NCBI RefSeq assembly: GCF_963678635.1
Contig: NC_087070.1
Span: 13,118,539 to 13,182,538, forward strand
Source of the DNA: Symsagittifera roscoffensis
Lineage: Eukaryota; Xenacoelomorpha; Acoela; Convolutidae
DNA length: 64,000 nt
Direction: 5' to 3'
The notes under the pieces are model-generated. The model did not search any database, had not been told where the DNA came from, and saw only the letters and a list, made by a program, of their open reading frames with translations. Shown one piece after another: positions 10,637 to 21,976 of the stretch; the stretch's first letter is position 1, and every line of letters starts with the position of its first letter. Position numbers and translations under genes: made by a program.

Positions 10637-11118
10637 TTACTGAGGTTTACAATTATCAACAAACATAAAGTCTCCCAATATTTGGGACAGTTCTTTGAAT
10701 TCATTCAAAGTATAGTTGACATATGCAACTTGCTTCAAGTCTTCATTTCCCTTTGCAGTGAAGAGTCGAATCTGAATGTAGGGTGGCTTGCTCACGTTGT
10801 ACTTCTTGATTGTGACACACACCCTCCTCATGTTGTACGTTGCTATTTCATATACTCTATTACAGATGTCGAGCTCCTGATCCATAGTTGATTCTCTGGC
10901 AGATTTGGCTTCATATATAGGTACGAGTCCAAGATTTGCAGCAACGTGAATAACAGTATTCCGTATTGCGGATAATGCTTCGATGCTTTTTCACTAAGAT
11001 AGACTTGTTGAGACTTTTCAAATTGTCCCAAATCATTTATTTTTAATAGTTGAAAGCATGGTTCCAAGCATATTTTTCCCTTGTAGGATTTGTAACTATC
11101 AACTTTTCTCGAGTACAT
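10637..11118 (-). pseudogene. Gene Z, block II copy (full length, one frameshift)
   Basis: This copy keeps the 5' part: ATG at 11116-11118 (MYSRKVDSYKSYKGK), then ICLEPCFQLLKINDLGQF and QVYLSEK. A frameshift near 10975-10985 moves the reading to ALSAIRNTV...VPIYEAKS, which continues into MDQELDICNRVYEIATYNMRR and ends at CKPQ. The undamaged protein would be about 160 residues. The gene is divergent from gene M, and the 215 bp between their starts hold three CArG boxes. Function unknown; a PC4-like single-strand DNA-binding fold for the C-terminal half is a weak suggestion. Confidence 0.5.
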
Positions 11119-11212
11119 TTTGAAGAACAAACTGATCAGATGAGGAGAACTGAGAGAAATGACTTTGAGATTAAATGAAAATGGAAGTAAGCAGGATGAG
11201 TCTTCGCCATTT

Positions 11213-11289
11213 CCATATATGGAAGTAGTACCAAATATGGAAGGATTTCCCTATATTGAAGCTGCTTAGGCGTTACTTCTACTATATAA
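11213..11289. promoter_or_regulatory. Triple CArG-box promoter with TATA box (first copy)
   Basis: CCATATATGG (11213-11222), CCAAATATGG (11231-11240) and CCCTATATTG (11249-11258) are spaced exactly 18 bp apart. They are followed by TATATAA at 11283-11289. The first two match the serum-response-factor consensus CC(A/T)6GG exactly. The cluster lies between divergent genes Z and M and could serve both. Confidence 0.65.
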
Positions 11290-11334
11290 CTCCACCTTTT
11301 TCTGCAAAAATCATTTTTCCCAATTGCAGCTGCT

Positions 11335-11938
11335 ATGTGTCAAGCTCTTCCCAGCTTTTATTCAGATTAAAATAGTAAATCATTGTTTATTTCTGTTTCC
11401 AACGATTTTTACGAAAAATACATAGTAATCCAAGATTATTGCGTCTCTACTCACGATTCTTTCTGTTGCTTGGGAAATTGCAAATTTCATATAATTTTAA
11501 TTGGAACTTTCCTTAGCCAAGTTCTTCAGAGATTAGACAAATATCAATACATACATCAAGAAATTGATTGTCTTTACACTTTGTACAAGCACAGATTCTT
11601 TTCGAGTATTGTCACATCAAGTGGGTGTGTCTTCAATCAGCTTAGTTGTGGAGTGCAGCATAATTTACGATGGAAAGGAGCAGAAAAAACATCAAGCGTA
11701 TCAAGGAAACGACTTGTTCACAAAAAGTTCAAGAAACATTATATAAGTTCTAATCAAAAACTTGCATCTACGCAAACTCTTGGCTCAGCATTTTAAGACA
11801 GAATTCGAAAAGTACAAAACTCAAAATATGAATCCGATTTGTTCAAAGTAATTGGTTGTTTTATTGATGGTTATGGTTTGTAAATAGTGAGCGTGTCAAT
11901 TTTTCAATCAATTTTTGATTATTTCTTCATAAAAATCT
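11335..11938 (+). pseudogene. Gene M, copy 1 (hypothetical basic protein)
   Basis: This is the plus-strand gene downstream of the CArG promoter. Relative to copies 2 and 3 the original ATG is TTG, and a tyrosine codon has become TAA after CQALPSFYSD. From 11383 the frame is open for 137 codons (FISVSNDFYEKYIV ... QTLGSAF), and after another TAA it continues through KVQNSKYESDLFKVIGCFID. The middle section (LDKYQYIHQEIDCLYTLYKH) is best preserved here, whereas copies 2 and 3 are frameshifted there. A basic stretch SRKRLVHKKFKKHY could be a nuclear localisation signal. No family recognised. Confidence 0.5.
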
Positions 11939-12743
11939 AGTCAAGGTTAATTAAATTTCAATTCAATTGCTTTTCAACGAATAAATGTATGTTACTTTTT
12001 TACAAGATGCAAAAAAAATAAATCATTTTATATCAAATATGCGTATTTTAAAGAAAGTTTGTTGCAGAACGCAACTTTTTCATGTTTTAAAAAATGTGTA
12101 CATTTGCAAAACCTAACTTCTTTTTTCTTTTTGTTTAGAAATTTTCAGTATTGATGACTTTGAATGCTATTCCTTCTCCTAATTCACTGTTTCTTTGATG
12201 TTTTTGATTTAGATACGTGCAAAAGTAGATTTTTCACTGATTAAACTTAAAACAAAGAAATTCTTAAACATTAATTTTTAGCATTGTAAGAAAATCCTCT
12301 TTCAGTTTTCTTTAAAATGCGAAAATATTTAATGAAATTTTTCTTAACTTGCAAGATTTTTTTTGATTTTTTTAACAAGTATGCAAAAAATATTATGAAA
12401 ATTTTTGCATGGTGCAAAATACTTTAAAGTTTCTAACATGTGTGCAAAAATTATAGTGATTTCTTATCTTGTGTGCGAAAATGTTGTGAAGTTTTTCACA
12501 AATATCGAAATTGGTTCAACTTTTTTATCATCTTACGATAAATTTATTTACAAATTTTTACTAATTGTAAAATTAGTTTGATTTTTTAAAAATGAATTTT
12601 ACAAATTTTTAAACAAAACTTTGCCTATGCAATTTTTTAAACAAATTTTTCAATGATCTTCTTTCTTTGTTCCTATCTCTTTAAAAAAAATTACTTGATG
12701 CAAAGAAATTTAATTACAAAACACAAGACAATAACCAATTTAT
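11939..12743. other. Spacer with diverged TGCAAAA repeats
   Basis: No gene seen. Words such as AACAAGTATGCAAAAAA, ATGTGTGCAAAAATT and TTGTGTGCGAAAATG recur every 35-45 bp, with T-rich stretches between them, as in an old minisatellite. Related spacers lie at 14020-14147, 15058-15600, 18341-19250 and 21977-22700. Confidence 0.55.
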
Positions 12744-13225
12744 TTACAAATCAAAGAGCTGTCGAGCAGCTGAAGAGTTTTGCAAGTTCTCAATGGAGCG
12801 CAAAGCTGGCCTTGCCTCCATCACTGGTGGTTCGCTGACTGGAGTTCTTGGCTCAGAGAACCCCTCATCCTCTTCGATGGTAATTGGGTTGTCCACGGAT
12901 CCCTCTTCCCAAGGAAAGAGGAAATGGTCGAATGGTTGAGCCACATATCTAGAGTCAGGAATATCGGAGTAGTTCACTCCCACATGCTCAGACACTTCCG
13001 CCATCATTTGCACGGTTCCAAGTTGGTTTTCTGTGATGGGAACTTGCATCATATGATGCTCGCTGAAATCCTTTGCATCACTTCCACCCTGTGCCAGACT
13101 TGGATTGGGATGTCCATTCGAGCCAGAAAATCTCCAGAGACTGTTTCTCGCATTTGGATTCTTACTCGATCAAGTGAAAATTCTACAGAGTACATAAGGT
13201 TGCTGTTTTGCACTTAGAAGATCAT
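12744..13225 (-). pseudogene. Gene A, copy 1 (acidic C-terminal protein)
   Basis: Minus-strand gene convergent with M, ending in TAA at 12744-12746. The start is ATG at 13223-13225 (MIFS... in the sister copies), but the fourth codon is TAA here. A 1-bp deletion near 13075 shifts the second half relative to the first. The C-terminal frame is intact: VPITENQLGTVQ, DSRYVAQPFDHFLFPWEEG, NPITIEEDEGFSEP and SSAARQLFDL, giving a strongly acidic, proline-containing tail like a regulatory or activation region. Four full copies and two fragments of this gene exist in the element, and all are broken. No family recognised. Confidence 0.5.
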
Positions 13226-13416
13226 TTTGAACAATAAGATGACTAAAAGAGCGAAAACAAAAAAAGAACTGAGAGGAGGGGGAACCTTACAAAAAAAAAG
13301 TTGAAATTAGGATGTTTAGACCTGAGAGAGGAGGTAGTGGACGGTGGTTTAGTTGAAAATAAAATGATTTTTAGTTAGGAGTGAGGGGTATCTTCAACAG
13401 GAATGTGTAGGTTCAA

Positions 13417-13588
13417 CCTATCAGAATGGATTTTCCTTATTTGGATTGTAGCTGTGTCCAATCACATTTCAGTTTCCTTCTATGGATTTCTTATAAAAAA
13501 AAGTTCCAATCAGAAACAAAGCTCCATTTTGATTATTGTCGTTTCTAATCACAGAAATGTTTATTTTTGTTCAGTTGTCGTATCCAAT
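13417..13588. promoter_or_regulatory. CCAAT-type array upstream of gene A copy 1
   Basis: CCTAT at 13417, CCAAT at 13458, 13506 and 13584, and a CTAAT variant at 13545 are spaced 39-48 bp apart. They lie 190-360 bp upstream of the minus-strand gene A start. The array is repeated at 23443-23615 in front of copy 4. Probable NF-Y-type promoter. Confidence 0.5.
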
Positions 13589-13769
13589 CAGACAAAATTT
13601 TACTTTTTGAGGACTTAAATCTTCCAAAGAAGTAACAATATACACAAAGGCAATCGCAAAAAAAATGACCAAAAGTTGTTTGCTGTAAAAATAGGAAATA
13701 TTGCCAATATAAATAACAAAAGAAGGAAAATTAATAAAAGTAGCATCTCTGCAATTTTTTCATTTCTGA

Positions 13770-13956
13770 TCAGGAACTTGCGTCCACTCAGACTCTTGAA
13801 TCAGCTTTTTTGCAAATGATTCGAAAAGTTCAAAAATCAAAGTATGAGACTGATATGTTGAAAATTGTTGATTGTTTTATTGATGGTTTTGGTACTGTAA
13901 ATAGTAGCGTATCAATTTTTCTATTAATAATTGAATATTTGTTAATAAAAATCTTG
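13770..13956 (+). pseudogene. Gene M, C-terminal fragment
   Basis: The frame reading LASTQTLESAFLQMIRKV and SKYETDMLKIVDCFIDGF matches the C-terminus of gene M but is more diverged than the other copies. The 5' part is absent. It follows the CCAAT array of gene A and marks an older duplication. Confidence 0.6.
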
Positions 13957-14147
13957 TCAAAATTGTTTTTATTTAAATCAAAAGTTTTTTCAACGAACAA
14001 ATTTGCAATTTTCAAGACGTGTGCAAAAATTAACTCAGATTTTTTTTTCGCAAGATGCAAATTTTGGTTTGATTTTTTCAACACGTTTGCAAAAATTTAA
14101 TTAAACTTTTTTACAAGATGCAAAAACTGTTTTGATTTTTTCAACAA

Positions 14148-15057
14148 GTGTAACATTCGTCTACTGCAGTCACACATGAGGCTTAAGAAAAATAGGCCCT
14201 ATAACTATTGGCTCAAGAGTCAGGGACACTATCTCTTGTGTTTTTCTACCTCAAATCAGTCGGAGCCAATTCGGTTCGTTTGTGACATGAGACTACGACC
14301 CGTTACAGCTTAAAGGCTACTACTAAAATATCCCCCCACTCTAGAATTAAGAACGTCCTCATACTCAGGTCTCTAGATACCCAAAATACATGAACGCCGT
14401 TAAAAACCGGGTCGGAACAATCCGTTAAGTTACTTTTTATTAGACAGTGGAACTTTGATCCATTTCAGATGAATCAACCTAAAACTCGCCTTACCTCAAC
14501 ATAACAATTATAAAACACACTCTAGAAATTTAAATTAGTACTCACATTGTAGCACGCTCAAGAATTGGGAGTAATCAAGTCGGTAATCAACTCGAGAATT
14601 AGATAATGTAACTAAAATGAGTTTAATGTTTGTCAGTTTTAACAACAAGAACAAGTTTGTACTCTAGACTATAGTTTCTCGTGAACCATTGGGACACTCA
14701 AGCTGTCCACCTTTCCACCGAAGGTTCACTCTAGTCCAGTTCAGAATAATACTCCAGTCAAGTCACAATAATCCAGTTCGTGGGAATACGCTTCTTTCTG
14801 TTTCGAATGGGACAGCTCTACTCTAGATTATTACTGTGACGGAAATTGCGAATAGCAATTTCCTACTGATTTATCTTGCAACTTTCCCGCGATTGTCACT
14901 CGATTGTTCTGACTTCTCTTTTTTGACTTTCAGTTATCGCGAGAAAATCGTGCATGACAGGCTCCATTCGAATTTTTGAAAAATTAAATTTCACCCCAAA
15001 ATTAAGTGTTTTTTGCTTCTCTCAAGGTCAAACTTCCAAATATGACCGACTGGCACA
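14148..15057. mobile_element. Possible solo LTR inserted in the spacer
   Basis: A roughly 910-bp block of different composition interrupts the TGCAAAA-rich spacer. It begins TGTAACATTCGTC after AACAAG and appears to end near ACTGGCACA before AAGTGTGC, so it has TG...CA ends typical of LTRs. It contains six CTCTAG words and a TATAAAA-like site near 14507, and no open frame of note. I could not confirm a target duplication or find a second LTR, so the boundaries and class are tentative. Confidence 0.35.
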
Positions 15058-15730
15058 AAGTGTGCAAAAATTTTCAACAAATTTTTGTGTTAGATGCAAG
15101 TTTTTTTGTGGTTTTTTTGAAAATAAATGCAAAATTCTAACTTATTTTTTCTTATTCATATGCAAAATTGCAAAATTTAATTTTAAAAAACTTGTTAAAA
15201 TAATGCTAAATAATTTTCATAATTGCTGACTTTGAGTACTATTCCCTATCTTAATACATTGTTTTTCCAATATTTTTGATCAATATACATGCAAAAAAGA
15301 GATTTTTTTTATGATCAAAATTTAAAAAGCGATTTTCATTTTATTTAATTATTAACAGTGCAAGAAAATCCTCTTTCAGTTTTCTTTATAATGCGAAAAT
15401 ATTTTATGAAATTTATCTTAATTTGCGAGATTTTCTTTGATTTTTTTAACAAGTAGCCAAAAAAATTATGAAAATTTTTGCATTGTGCAAAAAGTATTGT
15501 AAAGTTTTTAACATGCTTGCAAAAATTGGTTTAATATTTTTTGCCATCTTTCTAACAAAATTTTATAAAACAGTTTACCAGATGCTCAATTAGTTTCATT
15601 TTTAACAAAGTTTTACCTTTGAAATTTCTTTATAAACTTTTCTATGATCTCTTTGTTCCTTTTCCTTGAAAATAAATTTACTAGATACAATGAAATTAAA
15701 TTACAAAACACAAGACAATAACCAACTTAT

Positions 15731-16231
15731 TTACAACTCAAAGAGCTGTCGAGCAGCTGAGTTCTCAAAACTTTGCAAGTTCTCAATTGAGCGCAAAGCT
15801 GGTCTTGCCGCCATCACTGTTGGCTGTCTTGGTGGTTCGCTGACTGGAAAGCCTGGTTCAGAGAACCCCTCATTCTCTTCGATGGTAATTGTATTGTCCA
15901 CATACCCTTCTTCCCAAAGAAACAGGAAATCGTCGAACGGTTGAGTCACATATCTAGAGTCAGGAGTTTCGGGGTAGTTCATTCCCACATGCTCAGCCAC
16001 TTAATCAATCATTTGCATTTCTTCAAGTTGGTTCTCTGTCTTGGGTACTTGCGTTATATGATTTTCGTTAAAATTCATGAGCATCACCTCCACCATGTGC
16101 CAGACTTGGGTTGGGATGTCCATTCGTGCCAGAAAAACTCGAAAAACTGTTTCTCGCACTTGGATTTCTACTAAATAAGCCGAAAATTCTACCGAGAACA
16201 TAAGATTGTTGTTTTGCACTGAGAAGATCAT
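15731..16231 (-). pseudogene. Gene A, copy 2 (single in-frame stop)
   Basis: The best-preserved frame of gene A: ATG at 16229-16231 (MIFSVQNNNLMFSVEF), then LARMDIPTQVWHMVEVM, HITQVPKTENQLEE, a TAA at 16001-16003, and on in the same frame through NYPETPDSRYVTQPFDDF, EENEGFSEP and SAARQLFEL. Without the TAA it would be 166 residues. The upstream CCAAT array is deleted here: sequence at 16255 joins directly to the GCAATCGCAAAAAAAATGAC block that lies beyond the array in copy 1. Confidence 0.5.
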
Positions 16232-16414
16232 TTTGACCAATAAATTGAGTTAATGAGTAAAAACAAGATAAACAGGTTAAAAAAGCAATCGCAAAAAAAA
16301 TGACCAAAAGTTGTTTGCTGTAAAAATAGGAAATATTGCCAATATAAGTAACAAAAGAAGGAAAATAAGTGCAAAGAAATTAAATTACAAAACACAAGAC
16401 AATAACCATTTTTT

Positions 16415-16594
16415 TCACAAAGCAAAGAGCTGTCGAGCAGCTGAAGAATTTTGCAAGTTCTCAATGGAGCGCAAAGCTGGTCTTGCCTCCATCACTGATG
16501 GTTGTCTTGGTGCCTCGCTGTTTGGAGTTCTTGGCTCAGAGAACCCCTCATCTTCTTCGATTGTAATTGGGTTGTCCACAGATCCCTCTTCATA
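16415..16594 (-). pseudogene. Gene A, C-terminal fragment
   Basis: Only the last third of gene A is present (from EEGSVDN to RQLF, then TGA). At 16594 it is joined abruptly to sequence matching 10247 onward of block II, which identifies a recombination breakpoint. Confidence 0.7.
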
Positions 16595-16987
16595 GTTTCA
16601 AGGAAATTCATGTAGCCAATAAAAACGTCAAATTAAGGCAGAAAAAAAAATCAAAACAACCATTGAAATTCAAAAAATCTTAAAAAAATAATCATAATGT
16701 TTTCAACTAAATATACATTCTTGTTTGTAATTTTCTTACATTGAGGCAAAATTTAGCTAAATTTTGATGAAAACAAATATTAAATAAATTTATCTGTAAT
16801 TTCGTAAACAAATACTGGAAAATCATTTCATAGTTGGTTAGTGTTTTATGTCAATTTCGATTAAATTGTATGTTTTGTCTGACTTTTCCTCAGATATTAT
16901 AACACTAAATATACACATTAAGGAGAAAAAATAGTTTTGAACCAATAATATCTCAATTTTCAAACATGCAAAACATCACAAAGCCTT

Positions 16988-17300
16988 ACTGAGGTTTACA
17001 ATTATCAACAAACATAAAGTCTCCCAATATTTAGGACAGTTCTCTGAATTCATTCAAAGTATAGTTGACATATGCAACTTGCTTCAAGTCTTCATTTTCC
17101 TTTGCAGTGAAGAGTCGAATCTGAATGTAGGGTGGCTTGCTCACGTTCTACTTCTTGATTGTGACACACACCCTCCTCATGTTGTACGTTGCTATTTCAT
17201 ATGCTCTATTACAGATGTCGAGCTCCTGATCCATAGTTGATTCTCTGCCAGATTTGGCTTCATATATAGGTACGAGTAGAAGATTTTCAGCATCGTGAAT
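16988..17300 (-). pseudogene. Gene Z remnant (unit 1)
   Basis: Nucleotide sequence matches the 3' part of gene Z (PPYIQIRLFTAKEN and LNEFRELS can be read), but the frame is interrupted near 17031 and 17147 by stop codons. More decayed than the block I and II copies. Confidence 0.65.
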
Positions 17301-17624
17301 AACAGTATTGTATTCCGTATTGCGGATGTTGCTTTGCCTTCTCTTTAACTAATATAGACGTGTTGCGGCTTTTCAAATTATCCCAAATCACTTATTTTTA
17401 ATACTTGAAAGCACGGTTCCAAGCATATTTTACCCTTGTAGGATTTTTGGAACCAAACAAATCTCCCGATTCTTTTTTGATTTTTTGAAAATTCAATATA
17501 GTTGGAACTATCAACTTTTCTCGAGTACTTTTTGAAGAACAAACTGATCAGATGAGGAGAAATGAGAGAAATGACTTTGAGATTAAATGAAAATGGAAGT
17601 AAGCAGTATGAGTCATCGCCATTC

Positions 17625-17701
17625 CCATATATGAAAGTAGTACCAAATATGGAAGGATTTCCCTATATGGAAGCTGAATAGGCGTTACTACTACTATATA
17701 A
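17625..17701. promoter_or_regulatory. Triple CArG-box promoter with TATA box (second copy)
   Basis: CCATATATGA (17625), CCAAATATGG (17643) and CCCTATATGG (17661) keep the 18-bp spacing, with TATATAA at 17695-17701. The start codon of M follows 34 bp later, implying a very short leader. Confidence 0.65.
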
Positions 17702-17734
17702 CTCCACCATTTTCTGCAAAAATCAATTTTCTCA

Positions 17735-18340
17735 ATGGCAGCTGCTAAGTGTCAAGCTCTTCCCAGCTTTTATTCAGATTATAATAGTAAATCATTGTTT
17801 ATTTCTGTTTCCAACGATTTTAACGAAAAATACATAGTAACCCAAGATTATTGCGTCTCTACTCACGATACTTTCTGTTCCTTGGGAAATTGCAAATTTC
17901 ATATAATTTCAATTGGAACTTCCCTTAGCCAAATTCAGTCAGAGAATAGACAAATATCAATACATATATCAAGAAATTGATTGTACAAGCACAAATTCTT
18001 TTCGAGTATTGTCACATCAAGTGGGGAAGTCTCCACTCAGCTTAGTTGTGGAGTGCAGCATAATTTACGATGGAAAAGAGCAGAAAAAACACCAAGCGTA
18101 TCAAGGAAACGACTTGTTTGCAAAAAGTTCAAAAAACATTTTCTAAGTTCTGATCAAAAACTTGCATCTACGCAAACTCTTGGCTCAGCATTTTTAGACA
18201 AAACTCAAAAAGTACAAAACTCAAAATATGAATCTGATTTGTTCAAAATAATTGATTGTTTCATTGATGGTTATGGTTCTGTAAATAGTGAGCGTGTCAA
18301 TTTTTCTATTATTTTTGAATATTTCTTCATAAAAATCTAG
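17735..18340 (+). pseudogene. Gene M, copy 2
   Basis: It starts at ATG (MAAAKCQALPSFYSDYNSK) and keeps one frame for 81 codons to a TGA at 17978-17980. The same frame then runs on through YKHKFFSSIVTSSGEVSTQL, SRKRLVCKKFKKHFLSS, LDKTQKVQNSKYESDLFK and FEYFFIKI to TAG at 18338-18340. The stretch around 17925-17990 is locally frameshifted and about 20 bp shorter than copy 1. The intact protein would be about 210 residues, basic in the middle. Role unknown. Confidence 0.55.
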
Positions 18341-19366
18341 TCAAGGTTAATTAAATTTCAATTCAACTGCTTTTCAACGAACAAATGTATGTTACTTTTT
18401 TACAAGATGCAAAAAAATCAATCATTTTATATCAAATATGCGTATTTTATAGAAAGTTTGTTGCAGAACGCAACTTTTTAAAAAATATGTAAATTTGCAA
18501 AACCTAACTTCTTTTTTCTTATTGTTTAGAAATTATCAGTATTGATGACTTTGAATGCTTTTCCTTCTCCTAATTCACTGTTTCTTTGATGTTTTTGATT
18601 TAGATACGTGCAAAAGTAGATTTTTCACTGATTAAACTTAAAACAAAGAAATTCTTAAACATTAATTTTTAGCATTGCAAGAAAATCCTCTTTCAGTTTT
18701 CTTTAAAATGCGAAAAAATTTAATGAAAATTTTCTTAACTTGCAAGATTTTCTTTGATTTTTTTAACAAGTATGCAAAAAATATTATGAATATTTTTGCA
18801 TGGTGCAAAATAATTTTAAAGCTTCTAACATGTGTGCAAAAATTGTAGTGATTTCTTATCTTGTTTGTGAAAATGTTTTGAAACTTTTCACAAATATCGA
18901 AATTGATTCAACTTTTTTATCATCTTACAATAAAAGTTAATAAAACAATAAATAAATTTAAAAAGCGATTTTCATTTTATTTAATTATTAACAGTGCAAG
19001 AAAATCCTCTTTCAGTTTTCTTTATAATGCGAAAATATTTTATGAAATTTATCTTAATTTGCGAGATTTTCTTTGATTTTTTTAACAAGTAGCCAAAAAA
19101 ATTATGAAAATTTTTGCATTGTGCAAAAAGTATTGTAAAGTTTTTAACATGCTTGCAAAAATTGGTTTCATATTTTTTGCCATCTTTCTAACAAAATTTT
19201 ATAAAACAGTTTACCAGATGCTCAATTAGTTTCATTTTTAACAAAGTTTTACCTTTGAAATTTCTTTATAAACTTTTCTATGATCTCTTTGTTCCTTTTC
19301 CTTGAAAATAAATTTACTAGATACAATGAAATTAAATTACAAAACACAAGACAATAACCAACTTAT

Positions 19367-19867
19367 TTACAACTCAAAGAGCTGTCGAGCAGCTGAGTTC
19401 TCAAAACTTTGCAAGTTCTCAATTGAGCGCAAAGCTGGTCTTGCCGCCATCACTGTTGGCTGTCTTGGTGGTTCGCTGACTGGAAAGCCTGGTTCAGAGA
19501 ACCCCTCATTCTCTTCGATGGTAATTGTATTGTCCACATACCCTTCTTCCCAAAGAAACAGGAAATCGTCGAACGGTTGAGTCACATATCTAGAGTCAGG
19601 AGTTTCGGGGTAGTTCATTCCCACATGCTCAGCCACTTAATCAATCATTTGCATTTCTTCAAGTTGGTTCTCTGTCTTGGGTACTTGCGTTATATGATTT
19701 TCGTTAAAATTCATGAGCATCACCTCCACCATGTGCCAGACTTGGGTTGGGATGTCCATTCGTGCCAGAAAAACTCGAAAAGCTGTTTCTCGCACTTGGA
19801 TTTCTACTAAATAAGCCGAAAATTCTACCGAGAACATAAGATTGTTGTTTTGCACTGAGAAGATCAT
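19367..19867 (-). pseudogene. Gene A, copy 3
   Basis: Copy of gene A in tandem unit 2, with the same TAA interruption as copy 2 (19637-19639) and only isolated base differences (for example RETAFRV versus RETVFRV). The shared lesion shows the stop arose before the tandem duplication. Confidence 0.5.
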
Positions 19868-20050
19868 TTTGACCAATAAATTGAGTTAATGAGTAAAAAC
19901 AAGATAAACAAGTTAAAAAAGCAATCGCAAAAAAAATGACCAAAAGTTGTTTGCTGTAAAAATAGGAAATATTGCCAATATAAGTAACAAAAGAAGGAAA
20001 ATAAGTGCAAAGAAATTAAATTACAAAACACAAGACAATAACCATTTTTT

Positions 20051-20230
20051 TCACAAAGCAAAGAGCTGTCGAGCAGCTGAAGAATTTTGCAAGTTCTCAA
20101 TGGAGCGCAAAGCTGGTCTTGCCTCCATCACTGATGGTTGTCTTGGTGCCTCGCTGTTTGGAGTTCTTGGCTCAGAGAACCCCTCATCTTCTTCGATTGT
20201 AATTGGGTTGTCCACAGATCCCTCTTCATA
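20051..20230 (-). pseudogene. Gene A, C-terminal fragment (unit 2)
   Basis: Counterpart of the fragment at 16415-16594, with the same breakpoint into Z-type sequence. Confidence 0.7.
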
Positions 20231-20623
20231 GTTTCAAGGAAATTCATGTAGCCAATAAAAACGTCAAATTAAGGCAGAAAAAAAAATCAAAACAACCATT
20301 GAAATTCAAAAAATCTTAAAAAAATAATCATAATGTTTTCAGCTAAATATACATTCTTGTTTGTAATTTTTTTACATTGAGGCAAAATTTAGCTAAATTT
20401 TGATGAAAACAAATATTAAATAAATTTATCTGTAATTTCGTAAACAAATACTGGAAAATCATTTCATAATTGGTTAGTGTTTTATGTCAATTTCGATTAA
20501 ATTGTATGTTTTGTCTGACTTTTCCTCAGATATTATAACACTAAATATACACATTAAGGAGAAAAAATAGTTTTGAACCAATAATATCTCAATTTTCAAA
20601 CATGCAAAACATCACAAAGCCTT

Positions 20624-20936
20624 ACTGAGGTTTACAATTATCAACAAACATAAAGTCTCCCAATATTTAGGACAGTTCTCTGAATTCATTCAAAGTATAG
20701 TTGACATATGCAACTTGCTTCAAGTCTTCATTTTCCTTTGCAGTGAAGAGTCGAATCTGAATGTAGGGTGGCTTGCTCACGTTCTACTTCTTGATTGTGA
20801 CACACACCCTCCTCATGTTGTACGTTGCTATTTCATATACTCTATTACAGATGTCGAGCTCCTGATCCATAGTTGATTCTCTGCCAGATTTGGCTTCATA
20901 TATAGGTACGAGTCGAAGATTTTCAGCATCGTGAAT
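20624..20936 (-). pseudogene. Gene Z remnant (unit 2)
   Basis: Counterpart of 16988-17300 with the same interruptions. Confidence 0.65.
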
Positions 20937-21260
20937 AACAGTATTGTATTCCGTATTGCGGATGTTGCTTTGCCTTCTCTTTAACTAATATAGACGTGTT
21001 GCGGCTTTTCAAATTATCCCAAATCACTTATTTTTAATACTTGAAAGCACGGTTCCAAGCATATTTTACCCTTGTAGGATTTTTGGAACCAAACAAATCT
21101 CCCGATTTTTTTTTGATTTTTTGAAAATTCAATATAGTTGGAACTATCAACTTTTCTCGAGTACTTTTTGAAGAACAAACTGATCAGATGAGGAGAAATG
21201 AGAGAAATGACTTTGAGATTAAATGAAAATGGAAGTAAGCAGTATGAGTCATCGCCATTC

Positions 21261-21337
21261 CCATATATGAAAGTAGTACCAAATATGGAAGGATTTCCCT
21301 ATATGGAAGCTGCATAGGCGTTACTACTACTATATAA
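21261..21337. promoter_or_regulatory. Triple CArG-box promoter with TATA box (third copy)
   Basis: CCATATATGA (21261), CCAAATATGG (21279) and CCCTATATGG (21297) again lie 18 bp apart, with a TATATAA box at 21331-21337 in front of gene M copy 3. Confidence 0.65.
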
Positions 21338-21370
21338 CTCCACCATTTTCTGCAAAAATCAATTTTCTCA

Positions 21371-21976
21371 ATGGCAGCTGCTAAGTGTCAAGCTCTTCCC
21401 AGCTTTTATTCAGATTATAATAGTAAATCATTGTTTATTTCTGTTTCCAACGATTTTTACGAAAAATACATAGTAACCCAAGATTATTGCGTCTCTACTC
21501 ACGATACTTTCTGTTCCTTGGGAAATTGCAAATTTCATATAATTTCAATTGGAACTTCCCTTAGCCAAATTCAGTCAGAGAATAGACAAATATCAATACA
21601 TATATCAAGAAATTGATTGTACAAGCACAAATTCTTTTCGAGTATTGTCACATCAAGTGGGGAAGTCTCCACTCAACTTAGTTGTGGAGTGCAGCATAAT
21701 TTACGATGGAAAGGAGCAGAAAAAACACCAAGCGTATCAAGGAAACGACTTGTTCGCAAAAAGTTCAAAAAACATTTTCTAAGTTCTGATCAAAAACTTG
21801 CATCTACGCAAACTCTTGGCTCAGCATTTTTAGACAAAACTCAAAAAGTACAAAACTCAAAATATGAATCTGATTTGTTCAAAATAATTGGTTGTTTCAT
21901 TGATGGTTATGGTTCTGTAAATAGTGAGCGTGTCAATTTTTCTATTATTTTTGAATATTTCTTCATAAAAATCTAG
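21371..21976 (+). pseudogene. Gene M, copy 3
   Basis: Same structure and same internal TGA as copy 2 (here 21614-21616), with a few substitutions such as DFYEKY, RLVRKKF and KIIGCF. Not able to make a full-length product. Confidence 0.55.

Larger units (their letters stand above)
8358..11112. repeat. Segmental duplication, block II (C2H2 - CCAAT array - Y - Z)
   Basis: Direct repeat of 4978-8345 without the 698-bp internal duplication. It starts at the shared ATTTATCACAACAAAGTCTC and ends at the shared TTTTCTCGAGTACAT, where unique sequence leading to gene M begins. Pieces of its right part recur at 16598-17520 and 20234-21160. Confidence 0.9.
15322..18957. repeat. 3636-bp tandem duplication, unit 1
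   Basis: Sequence from TTTAAAAAGCGATTTTC onward is repeated 3636 bp downstream with very few differences. The unit contains gene A copy 2, a gene A fragment, a Z remnant, a CArG promoter and gene M copy 2. Confidence 0.93.

Noticed and set aside
16068-16307. Minus-strand frame with a signal-peptide-like start (VIFFAIAFLTCLSCFYSL) over gene A
   Set aside because: It has no ATG. The hydrophobic part comes from sequence brought in by the deletion of the CCAAT array, and the frame has a stop in copies 1 and 4. The overlapping frame with ATG and a continuous C-terminus is preferred.
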